The notes under the pieces were generated by a model. The model was given only the letters and a program-made list of their open reading frames with translations. It was not told where the DNA came from and searched no databases. The position numbers and the translations under genes were made by a program. A stretch of DNA of 5,022 bases. Source: DAOVQB01 sp023128935. GTDB lineage: Bacteria; Eisenbacteria; RBG-16-71-46; CAIMUX01; WJJG01. Of the stretch, positions 1 through 5,022 are shown piece after piece (positions within the stretch are counted from its first letter, which is position 1; the number at the start of each line of letters is the position of its first letter). Where the stretch lies: contig DAOVQB010000263.1 of assembly GCA_030628905.1 (NCBI GenBank), positions 1 through 5,022 of the forward strand, in the 5' to 3' direction.

Positions 1-141
1 GATTTTGACGAGTACTGGAGTTTCCACGAATCGAGGGAGTACGAACGCAATCACGCTGCCCACTATGCCGACGGTCACCCCCCAGGCACAAGAGACCCGC
101 GCCGCGCCATGAAGAGACCCCGCCTGACCCGCATCAAATAG
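1..141 (+). CDS. C-terminal fragment of a protein, possibly a transposase (5' end outside window)
   Basis: Frame 1 is open from the first base to a TAG at 139-141 and gives 46 residues, beginning DFDEYWSFHESREYERNH and ending in a basic tail (KRPRLTRIK). The aromatic and acidic start followed by a proline- and arginine-rich basic tail looks like the end of a real protein rather than random reading. From memory, a segment of the form 'YW-FH---E--RNH--YADG' near the C-terminus resembles ISKra4-like transposases. This is recall only, because no catalytic residue lies in the visible part. If it is a transposase, the right end of the element should fall between 142 and about 240, but I could not identify a terminal repeat there. 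I am fairly sure it is coding and unsure of the family. Confidence 0.5.
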   Translation, partial: DFDEYWSFHESREYERNHAAHYADGHPPGTRDPRRAMKRPRLTRIK

Positions 142-242
142 TGCTCAAACTGTGAAACCTTTTACGTGGCCGCGCCCGCTTTTCCGTCGTCGCAAAAGAG
201 CCGCACCCATTTCCTTATACAGAACTCCAGTTCCAGTTGGAC

Positions 243-272
243 TTGAGTACATTGGCCATAGCATGCTGTAAT
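243..272 (+). promoter_or_regulatory. Possible sigma-70-type promoter with extended -10
   Basis: TTGAGT at 243-248 matches four of six bases of the -35 consensus. After an 18-base spacer, TGTAAT at 267-272 matches five of six of the -10 consensus and is preceded by TGC, giving an extended -10 (TGn). It lies about 125 bases before the start codon at 399, which would leave a fairly long 5' leader. This is a pattern match only; the organism's promoter consensus is unknown. Confidence 0.25.
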
Positions 273-386
273 TCCGTTGAGGGATATGGCTTCGACAGCG
301 TGAGCGATTCCCTGCGCTGTGTCGTCTCGGATCGCACAGATTCTTTCAGTGAGTGCATTAGTAGGCCGTACCGGGCTACACCAGAT

Positions 387-393
387 GGGAGGT
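387..393 (+). promoter_or_regulatory. Ribosome binding site that fixes the start at 399
   Basis: GGGAGGT ends five bases before the ATG at 399. It is a near-consensus Shine-Dalgarno site and the only good one near the open frame. Together with the signal peptide that begins at this ATG, it decides the start against the upstream TTG at 237. Confidence 0.75.
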
Positions 394-398
394 GCGAT

Positions 399-2627
399 AT
401 GCGTTCGATTAGCGCGACGACCCTATTCTTTTTACTCACGCTAGCGCACATTCTTGGCTCGCCACAAGCAGGTGCCGACTGCGTATTCTACGCCGATTAC
501 TTTCATCCGACGGGAGTCCATCCGCTGGGGGGCTACGCTAGGGGTTTGGACTATGCCGAACCGTACCTCTATGTCGTGGACGATGACCACCTGCTCACCA
601 TTCTAGATACCTCCGATCCGGCCTTCCTAGAAGAGTGCGGGGCTCTAGAGCTTTCGTCCCAGCCGCGCGGATTGTGCGTGCGTGGATCCATTGCCTATGC
701 AGCCCTGCGCGCTGATGCGCTCCAGTTGGTCGATGTCTCCAATCCCAGTGCTCCGTTCCTCCTGGGCTCAGCGCCCCTTCCCTGTTCGCCGCTGGCGGTG
801 GCGGTTTCGGGAGACTATGCCTATGTGACTGCCTGGGAGTTCATGAGCACCGGTGAGGGCGTGTATGTCGTTGATATCTCTGATCCCATGGCGCCCTCTG
901 TCGTCACCTACATCGACGTTGGTGGCATCCCCCACAATATCTTTATCGCCGGCGACTATGCCTACATCGCCAACAGCGATCTCTGCATTCTGAATATCGC
1001 AGACCCCCTTAATCCCGTGATCGAGGGCGCAGTCGATATCCCGTCGACTGCTATGTACTTGACTAACAAGGGTGACTACACATTCGTGGTGAGCGACGAA
1101 TATGAACTTTGTACAGAGGATTATGGGCTCTACGTCGTCAACACGTCGGACCCTGCGCATCCCGTCGTCGTTGGATCGGCGGATCCTGGGTACCCTACTC
1201 ATCAGGGGATCACGCTCTGGAGGCATTATGCAATTGTCGGCACCACCGGAAGCGGATTTGCCTTCATCGACATCTCGACACCCTCGCAGCCTCAAGTGGT
1301 CAGGTTCTTGGGGCCCAAGGGCTGTCCCGCGGAATTCCTTGCCACTGACTCTCACCTCTTTGCCAGCTCGTCGAAGGTGATGGCCTATTTTCTTGGCGAC
1401 GGCTACGCGCCCGAGCCGGTGGCAACCGTTCCATCGATTTCCGGTTCTAAGGCACTGGCAACGCGAGGAGACTATGCCTACGAGGTCGGGCACGTGGCGT
1501 CTGATTTCAATGTGCTGGACATCTCGGATCCTGAGGACCCCTCAATCGTGGGGAGTGAAGTGCTCAAGGACGTCTACGTTGCCGCGCTTAGCGTTACCGG
1601 CGATGTGCCGCTCACCCCACACGCCTATGTGTCTGATGCATACAATGACGAGATCCTCGTGATCAATATCGCCGATCCGTATGCACCTGACCACGTCAAC
1701 ACCTTTCCCGTCCTGGACTATCCCAGCAGCCTTGACGCGGAGGGCATGTATCTCTACGTGACGGCCAGTGATCTCCTTATCTATCACCTGGCCGATCCCA
1801 CCACCCCCAATCTGATCAACAGCATGGATTTCACCTACAGCGTCCAGACCGTCACCGCTGTCGGCTCGATGGTCTATGTGGGATCGCGCGTTCTCCATCA
1901 TCACAATTTGTTCATTGTCGACGCTTCCGATCCGATGAGCCCTGAGGTGGTGGGGACCTCCGGGGATCCGGTGTGCCCTTACGAAATACTGATCGAGGGT
2001 TCCCTAGCCTATATAGCCGATGGACACAGTGGTCTATTAATCATGGATATCAGCACGCCCGAGGTGCCCACGACGCTGAGCCGTCTGATAACCATCGGTT
2101 TCGCTCGTAGTGTGCGACTCGCTGGCGATCTGGCCTATGTAACCGACTACGTGTGCCACTCAGGTATGCATGTGGTGGATGTATCCGATCCTACCGCGCC
2201 CTTCGTAGTCGGCTTCTTCCCTGCCGACGGGGCCTGTGACCTGGAAATCATCAATGGGCATGCGCTGGTGGCTTCCGCAAGGGATCTGCTGCAGGTGGCT
2301 CCGCTGGAATGCGACTACTCATCGACCCCCGGGAGCGAAACCTTCGAACTGGCAACTGCCAACCTCACCCTGGCAATGAATCCGTCCCCGGCAAACGTCT
2401 CGCTGGCGCTAGCGATGCCGCGCCCCGGAAGGGCGCAGCTTGCCATGCACGATGTCCAGGGGCGGCAGATCCGGGAGCTGTTCCGCGGTTCGCTCTCGAC
2501 CGGCACGCACCTCTTCCAGTGGGATGGCCGCAGTGAGCATGGCGGAGTGGCAGCCGCGGGCGTCTATTTCGCGCGGCTCACGACCGATGCCTCTAGTGTC
2601 AGCCAGCGGATTGTGTTGCTCCGATAA
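399..2627 (+). CDS. Secreted LVIVD-repeat beta-propeller protein with C-terminal FlgD-Ig/T9SS-like sorting domain
   Basis: The 742-residue product begins with a signal peptide: MRS, a hydrophobic stretch over residues 6-20, and probable cleavage after A24-G25-A26. From about residue 55 to 645 it is made of repeats of roughly 44 residues. Each has the core 'hhhVDISDPxxPxxVG' followed by 'hxVxGxYAYVA', as in the LVIVD family (PF08309), which is thought to form beta-propellers. Residues 660-742 form a compact beta domain with MHDVQGRQIREL, FQWDGRSEHGG and GVYFARL. This is typical of FlgD-Ig (PF13860) or type IX sorting tails, and ends in the usual IVLLR. The protein should be exported and either surface-anchored or released. 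LVIVD proteins have no agreed substrate; adhesion or protein-protein scaffolding is inference. There is no enzymatic motif. It stands alone on the plus strand and converges with the cofactor cluster, so a functional link is unlikely. Confidence 0.9.
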   Translation: MRSISATTLFFLLTLAHILGSPQAGADCVFYADYFHPTGVHPLGGYARGLDYAEPYLYVVDDDHLLTILDTSDPAFLEECGALELSSQPRGLCVRGSIAYAALRADALQLVDVSNPSAPFLLGSAPLPCSPLAVAVSGDYAYVTAWEFMSTGEGVYVVDISDPMAPSVVTYIDVGGIPHNIFIAGDYAYIANSDLCILNIADPLNPVIEGAVDIPSTAMYLTNKGDYTFVVSDEYELCTEDYGLYVVNTSDPAHPVVVGSADPGYPTHQGITLWRHYAIVGTTGSGFAFIDISTPSQPQVVRFLGPKGCPAEFLATDSHLFASSSKVMAYFLGDGYAPEPVATVPSISGSKALATRGDYAYEVGHVASDFNVLDISDPEDPSIVGSEVLKDVYVAALSVTGDVPLTPHAYVSDAYNDEILVINIADPYAPDHVNTFPVLDYPSSLDAEGMYLYVTASDLLIYHLADPTTPNLINSMDFTYSVQTVTAVGSMVYVGSRVLHHHNLFIVDASDPMSPEVVGTSGDPVCPYEILIEGSLAYIADGHSGLLIMDISTPEVPTTLSRLITIGFARSVRLAGDLAYVTDYVCHSGMHVVDVSDPTAPFVVGFFPADGACDLEIINGHALVASARDLLQVAPLECDYSSTPGSETFELATANLTLAMNPSPANVSLALAMPRPGRAQLAMHDVQGRQIRELFRGSLSTGTHLFQWDGRSEHGGVAAAGVYFARLTTDASSVSQRIVLLR
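560..2320 (+). repeat. Protein-coding tandem repeat array (about 13 LVIVD units)
   Basis: Twelve clear copies of the repeat core can be read: DTSDP, DVSNP, DISDP, NIADP, NTSDP, DISTP, DISDP, NIADP, HLADP, DASDP, DISTP and DVSDP. A degenerate copy (LGDGYAPEP) lies between the sixth and seventh. The first core starts at 606 and the last at 2178, so 13 units give a mean period near 44 codons. At the DNA level the copies have diverged. Only short blocks survive, such as GACTATGCCTA at 813, 954 and 1470, encoding the DYAY strand. The array is therefore old rather than a recent expansion. Confidence 0.85.
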
Positions 2628-2641
2628 GATTAGGATGAGAA

Positions 2642-2712
2642 GGCCGACCCCCGGCGGAGTACTATGTGTCTCCAATGGGAAAACGGGCTTGAGGTCCAGA
2701 AGGAGGTCGGCC
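2642..2712 (+). promoter_or_regulatory. Inverted repeat that could mask a Shine-Dalgarno site
   Basis: GGCCGACC at 2642-2649 is a perfect 8-base complement of GGTCGGCC at 2705-2712. After one mismatch, two more pairs form (CC 2651-2652 with GG 2702-2703). The 3' arm covers the strong Shine-Dalgarno AAGGAGGT (2700-2707) and ends directly before an ATG at 2713. Folded in a transcript running through from the left, it would block initiation at that ATG. The 52-55-base loop makes the fold uncertain. Hairpins of this type are known to protect some transposase genes from read-through translation; applying that here is inference. Confidence 0.35.
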
Positions 2713-2805
2713 ATGAAGCAGGATACCAGAGGAAGTCAGCAGTTGGCCATAGGTTCGGACCTTGGGGCCAATCGGTGTCACGTTTCAACTGAAGCAGCAC
2801 ACTAG
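2713..2805 (+). pseudogene. 30-codon ORF with strong RBS; possible stump of a DLG-type (RNase H/actin-like fold) gene such as an IS110 transposase
   Basis: An ATG at 2713 follows AAGGAGGT by five bases, the best Shine-Dalgarno match in the window, and opens a frame of only 30 codons ending at TAG 2803-2805. The product is MKQDTRGSQQLAIG, then SDLGANRCHV, then STEAAH. The 'AIGxDLGxxRCHV' segment is like the first beta-strand and catalytic aspartate of DEDD (IS110-type) transposases. It is also compatible with the first strand of actin-like ATPases or sugar kinases. A strong RBS on so short a frame suggests either a truncated gene whose remainder is lost, or a true small protein. No internal stop or frameshift that would restore a longer product is visible, because the minus-strand scaffold gene begins immediately after. 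Family assignment is weak. Confidence 0.35.
2743..2771. terminator. Bipartite hairpin between convergent genes, possible transcription terminator without U-tract
   Basis: TTGGCC at 2743-2748 pairs with GGCCAA at 2766-2771. Inside it AGGT (2751-2754) pairs with ACCT (2759-2762) around a TCGG loop, with a small asymmetric internal loop between the two stems. It lies between the converging stop codons of the secreted protein (2627) and the scaffold (2802), where a terminator is expected. Neither strand has a T-run after the stem, so it does not fit the classic intrinsic type. It also lies inside the 30-codon ORF. Confidence 0.35.
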
Positions 2806-3221
2806 AACATGTAGTTGTCGACCGCTGCGCGAAGAGTATTTGAGGCCAGAAGTGCGCAGTGCTGGCTTACCTCTGGCAAGCCTCCGAGTGCATTCAGAAT
2901 ATCGTCCTTGGATATGGCTCTGGCTTCCGAGACATCTCGGCCTGTGGCCATTTCCACCGCCATGCTGCCCGATACCACGGAAGTTATGCAGCCATCGGTC
3001 ACAAAGCTTGCATCAGTTATCTTTCCATCTGTGACACGGATGAATATATCCATGGTATCGCCGCACGGCCCCTTGACTCTTCCGTGGCCGTCAGGGTTAT
3101 CCATGGCGTACGGATTTCTCGGGTGCAGCCAATGCTCGATCACCACCTCTGAGTACTCTTCTCGAGCCTGTTCGATGATCTGCTCTTGGAGAGCCTTTGC
3201 AGACTCCTCGAAATCCGACAT
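2802..3221 (-). CDS. NifU/IscU-like iron-sulfur cluster assembly scaffold protein
   Basis: The 139-residue protein has the three conserved cysteines of the NifU N-terminal/IscU family (PF01592): C53 in KGPCGDTM, C78 in VTDGCITSVVSG and C122 in VSQHCALLASNTLRAAV. The conserved aspartate after the first cysteine is D55, and H121 precedes the last. In this family these residues hold a transient Fe-S cluster received from a cysteine desulfurase and pass it to apoproteins in the cytoplasm. The N-terminal helix (about residues 18-31) and the HPRNPYAMDNPDGHGRVKG segment also fit. The length matches stand-alone scaffolds, and there is no C-terminal Nfu domain. GPCGDTM rather than the APACGD of housekeeping IscU is, from memory, typical of scaffolds in strict anaerobes. 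The start is supported by GGAG at 3230-3233, eight bases upstream. The stop overlaps the converging 30-codon ORF in a shared CTAG. No desulfurase is visible in the window. Confidence 0.92.
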   Translation of the reverse strand: MSDFEESAKALQEQIIEQAREEYSEVVIEHWLHPRNPYAMDNPDGHGRVKGPCGDTMDIFIRVTDGKITDASFVTDGCITSVVSGSMAVEMATGRDVSEARAISKDDILNALGGLPEVSQHCALLASNTLRAAVDNYMF

Positions 3222-3580
3222 CGCTGCAACTCCAGGTCAGACATCACGTTGTAACACTCGAACCTGCAGGCGTACATTCTCTTGGTGCTTCACCTGCCGT
3301 TGCTTGGCTTGCCGCCTGGGCTTCCACTGGTATTGCCCTACTCGGGAGAGCGGGGTTGGTCGCACGGAGTTGAGCATCCACGGGACGGGCTTTCCCTTGC
3401 GCCACGGCTCGGGGACGCTCCTTGTCCCTTCACGATAAACCCCGTAGCTCCCTCGATTACCGGTTACACGGTTCCTCCATATCGCGGCCAGTGATCCAAG
3501 GGCTGTGCGGAGATCGATCTGCGCTGTTCGAACTCTCCCCAAGCCTCGCGTTCGTAGGTGTAGGTAAGCATCCCATTCTC
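3222..3580. other. 359-base gap inside the minus-strand cluster, possibly degenerate coding or structured RNA
   Basis: The gap separates the MrpORP-like gene from the scaffold gene, although the cluster's other junction overlaps by four bases. Minus-strand frames give only unrecognised products. The longest is a TTG-started frame at 3237-3542 whose product is rich in arginine, glutamine and proline and shows no domain. A short perfect hairpin (GGGAC 3412-3416, GTCCC 3424-3428, 7-base loop) is present. A 35-codon ORF with a good RBS at the upstream end is listed separately. The remainder, 3222-3463, holds nothing I can name. It could be a decayed gene, a leader for the scaffold gene with its own promoter, or a small RNA. 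Confidence 0.5.
3464..3571 (-). CDS. Candidate 35-residue small protein (or broken gene start) following the MrpORP-like gene
   Basis: AGGAG at 3578-3582 overlaps the stop codon of the upstream gene (TAG, 3581-3583) and sits six bases before the ATG at 3571, a typical operon junction. The product begins MLTYTYEREAWGEFEQRR, continues with a DHWPRYGG segment and stops at TAA (3464-3466). Its composition is protein-like (aromatic and charged, not low-complexity), but I recognise no family and see no metal-binding cysteine. Either it is a real small protein of the cluster, or a nonsense mutation has cut short a longer gene that once filled the gap. Reading through the TAA meets another in-frame stop about 50 codons on, which argues against a recent single mutation. 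Confidence 0.35.
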   Translation of the reverse strand: MLTYTYEREAWGEFEQRRSISAQPLDHWPRYGGTV

Positions 3581-4306
3581 CTAATGGTCACAGACATTGG
3601 CGCCGGTCTCCAGGCTACCATCGAGATATGCTTCTACGATCCGCTCGAGATCCGTTCCGGCGGCTCCCACTACCACCTTGATGTTATTCTGCGCAAACAA
3701 ACCTTGGGCTCGAGCGCCCATTCCACCGGTAATGACAACGTTGGCTCCATGTTCATGCAGCCAGCGCGGCAGAATCCCAGGCTCGTGACCGGGCGGAGTG
3801 AGAAACTGCTTGTCCCGAATGGTCTTGCCGTCGGAATCCACCTCAAACAGGGCGAAATGCTCACAGTGGCCGAAGTGAAGAGACAAGCTGCCCTGGGTCA
3901 CGGGAACGGCTATCTTCATTTCGGCCACCTCCTGTTTCTGTAACAGCTGCTTCTCCGTCCCTACCAGATCCGGCTCGAGCAGCTTTCGAATGATCCGCCC
4001 GAAGGTCCTTGACGTCTCGGAGTGCGGATGGGATTGAACCACGGGCCTTCCTTCATCTCCCGAGTTAACCACCTCGGTCTCGATCGGGATGGTCCCCAGA
4101 AAGGGAACCCGCATTTCCTTCGCCATGGACTGACCGCCAGCGGAACCGAAAATGTGGACGAGCTCGCCCAGCTTGTGCTTGATCCGGCCCATTCTGGATG
4201 CCAGCACCTGGCGCTCGTTGAACTCTGATTCTGGTTCCCCCGGCCGCTTTTCCGTTGCCTTGCGCTTCGAGTCGCCGCAGCTGGAAGACTTGGTTTCACT
4301 CGTCAT
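3581..4306 (-). CDS. MrpORP-like protein lacking the P-loop ATPase core: Mrp N- and C-terminal ends fused to a NifX/orange-protein domain
   Basis: The 241-residue product has three parts. Residues 1-45 match the leader of Mrp/NBP35-type Fe-S carrier ATPases, including SSSCGDS, the GE-E-F-ERQ segment and MGRIKHK, which in the family leads straight into the Walker A strand. Residues 46-110 match the Mrp C-terminal tail: HIFGSAGGQSMAKEM, VPFLGTIPIETEVV, SGDEGRPVV and a final helix. The roughly 200 residues normally between them are absent, including Walker A, the switch regions and the CxxC metal site. Residues 130-241 are a full NifX/NafY-like domain (PF02579) with MKIAVPV, HFGHCEHFALFEV, ITGGMGARA and a terminal ANVCDH, as in orange protein and FeMo-cofactor carriers. 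Full-length Mrp-ORP fusions are known from Desulfovibrio. Without the P-loop this protein cannot bind ATP in the Mrp manner, and any function probably rests on the NifX-like part. The start is supported by GGGGGAG at 4313-4319 and by an ATGA overlap with the upstream gene. Confidence 0.88.
   Translation of the reverse strand: MTSETKSSSCGDSKRKATEKRPGEPESEFNERQVLASRMGRIKHKLGELVHIFGSAGGQSMAKEMRVPFLGTIPIETEVVNSGDEGRPVVQSHPHSETSRTFGRIIRKLLEPDLVGTEKQLLQKQEVAEMKIAVPVTQGSLSLHFGHCEHFALFEVDSDGKTIRDKQFLTPPGHEPGILPRWLHEHGANVVITGGMGARAQGLFAQNNIKVVVGAAGTDLERIVEAYLDGSLETGANVCDH
3917..3934 (-). promoter_or_regulatory. Internal ribosome binding site and ATG before the NifX-like domain
   Basis: On the minus strand CAGGAGGT (3934 down to 3927) precedes an in-frame ATG at 3919-3917, with eight bases between AGGAGG and the ATG. 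The ATG is codon 130, exactly the first residue of the NifX/ORP domain (MKIAVPV). It would give a separate 112-residue product. The site also encodes QEVAEM of the linker, so chance is possible, but the position at the domain boundary favours either a second translation start or a relic of two once-separate genes. Confidence 0.5.
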
Positions 4307-5022
4307 CGCCCGCTCCCCCTCAATGGGCTCTGATAATCCATAATGTTTGATAGATTCACCTTCTGAATGTATGGCCTGAACAGGCGCATGCCACCACCTT
4401 CAGAAACAACTCGCAAGACCTCCCCTGGGCTCTTCACTATGACGCCGGACAACAACGTCACTTTCGCCGTGGAGAAGGCCTCCGGCAACATGGGCGTCGA
4501 GGCACCAAGGATTACTACCTCCCTGCAGTGCTTGGCAGCATCGAGCAATGGGTCGATGGTCCGGTTGATGATGGATGTGCCGGTGATCAATCCCACCTGA
4601 CACCGCGGAAGCCAGTCTTCGGCTTCCTCCGCCGGGCGCAGATACCCGTGCGGCTCCTTTATTCTCTCAAAGACGGTCAGAGAACGAGCCCGTTGCTGTA
4701 ACGCGTCGACCAGCGGACCGAAATGTCCCACCATGCCAACGTGATCATCAGACTTGAGCTCCAGGCGCTCCAGGATGTCCCCATCCTGGAGCTTTTCGTT
4801 CTGCTGGTTCACCAACGCATTGGCACAGGCCAGTCCCACGGCCGCCTCGATGAGATCTGTCGATTCCAGCAGGTGCAGCAGGTCTGAGGCGGGACGAGCT
4901 GAAAGCGGACGCAGACCGTGAAATACCGAGCAGCCTCCCCCAACCTCTTGACGGAATGTGAATGCCACGCCAGCCCTATTGTCCTCGAGTAGGACCGCCG
5001 TGTACCCGAGCCCAATACGGAC
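4303..5022 (-). CDS. DUF4213/DUF364 protein, putative heavy-metal chelation family (5' end outside window)
   Basis: The frame is open from the right edge (5022) to the TGA at 4303-4305, giving 239 visible residues. A GTG at 4968 could be mistaken for the start, but the 18 residues before it (VRIGLGYTAVLLEDNRAG) continue the family's N-terminal strand pattern, so the true start lies beyond the window. The first part fits DUF4213 (enolase N-terminal-like fold). The second fits the Rossmann-like DUF364 (PF04016): HVGMVGHFGPLVDAL, then ITGTSIINRTIDPLLDAA, then VVILGASTPMLPEAF. The family is annotated only as putative metal chelation, from a structure with a bound-ligand-like pocket; no reaction is established. 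It is translationally coupled by ATGA to the MrpORP-like gene, which supports a role in handling metals or cofactors in the same pathway. Confidence 0.85.
   Translation of the reverse strand, partial: VRIGLGYTAVLLEDNRAGVAFTFRQEVGGGCSVFHGLRPLSARPASDLLHLLESTDLIEAAVGLACANALVNQQNEKLQDGDILERLELKSDDHVGMVGHFGPLVDALQQRARSLTVFERIKEPHGYLRPAEEAEDWLPRCQVGLITGTSIINRTIDPLLDAAKHCREVVILGASTPMLPEAFSTAKVTLLSGVIVKSPGEVLRVVSEGGGMRLFRPYIQKVNLSNIMDYQSPLRGSGR

Larger units (their letters stand above)
142..398. other. Intergenic region upstream of the LVIVD-repeat gene
   Basis: These 257 bases lie between the TAG at 139-141 and the chosen ATG at 399. The reading frame of the downstream gene stays open back to a TTG at 237. 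The extra 54 residues are cysteine- and serine-rich, show no domain, and would bury the signal peptide internally, so I treat them as untranslated. An imperfect inverted repeat, GCTTTT (about 179-184) with AAAAGAGC (195-202), and a direct CCAGTTCCAGTT (227-238) are visible. A possible promoter is listed separately. I see no RNA gene. Confidence 0.6.

Noticed and set aside
237..398. N-terminal extension of the LVIVD-repeat protein from a TTG at 237
   Set aside because: It has no RBS, its composition is unlike the rest, and it would place the clear signal peptide internally. The ATG at 399 has GGGAGGT five bases upstream.
768..1493. 241-codon minus-strand ORF opposite the repeat protein
   Set aside because: It is antisense to a well-supported gene. 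Its valine-, aspartate-, glycine- and arginine-rich sequence mirrors the repeated codons on the other strand, and it shows no domain.
2815..3438. 207-codon plus-strand ORF
   Set aside because: It lies opposite the NifU/IscU-like scaffold, whose three-cysteine signature is unambiguous. The plus product shows no domain.
3237..3542. 101-codon minus-strand ORF starting at TTG in the gap
   Set aside because: It has a weak start, an arginine-, glutamine- and proline-rich product and no domain. The ATG at 3571 in another frame has the better RBS. I kept the region as unexplained.
3422..3943. 173-codon plus-strand ORF
   Set aside because: It is largely antisense to the NifX-like domain of the MrpORP-like gene, with no recognisable motif and no RBS support.
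4303..4968. GTG at 4968 as the start of the DUF364 gene
   Set aside because: The frame stays open to the window edge, and the upstream residues continue the family's conserved N-terminal pattern, so the gene is 5'-partial.
1..5022. CRISPR array, tRNA or rRNA genes
   Set aside because: No regularly spaced identical repeats and no tRNA- or rRNA-like conserved segments were seen on reading through either strand.

Overview
The window looks like a chromosomal stretch from an uncultured, probably anaerobic bacterium with fairly high GC. Two things suggest this. The plus-strand gene encodes a secreted LVIVD-repeat protein ending in a FlgD-Ig/type IX-sorting-like domain, a layout common in the FCB group and related candidate phyla (Eisenbacteria- or Krumholzibacteria-like lineages). 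The minus-strand genes belong to families typical of anaerobes: a NifU/IscU-type scaffold, an Mrp/orange-protein (MrpORP) relative and a DUF4213/DUF364 protein. The phylum assignment is inference; there is no marker gene here.

Layout, left to right. Positions 1-141 hold the 3' end of a plus-strand gene, perhaps a transposase tail. Positions 142-398 are non-coding and carry a possible promoter and a clear ribosome binding site. Positions 399-2627 encode a 742-residue exported protein with about 13 LVIVD-type repeats. Positions 2628-2801 lie between convergent genes and are unusually structured: an inverted repeat that could hide a strong Shine-Dalgarno site, a 30-codon ORF that may be the stump of a longer gene, and a bipartite hairpin. 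Positions 2802-5022 are a minus-strand cluster, read right to left: DUF4213/DUF364 protein (5' end outside the window), a 4-base ATGA overlap, an MrpORP-like protein, a 359-base gap with a 35-codon candidate ORF, and the NifU/IscU-like scaffold.

The most striking point is the MrpORP-like gene. It keeps the Mrp N-terminal leader up to the residues that normally precede the Walker A loop. It then jumps in frame to the Mrp C-terminal tail, followed by a complete NifX/NafY-like (orange-protein) domain. The whole P-loop ATPase core and the C-terminal CxxC motif of Mrp are missing. A strong internal Shine-Dalgarno site sits just before the NifX-like domain, so that domain could also be made alone. 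With the DUF364 protein and the scaffold, the cluster is best read as a metal/sulfur cofactor handling module, but no substrate can be read from the sequence.
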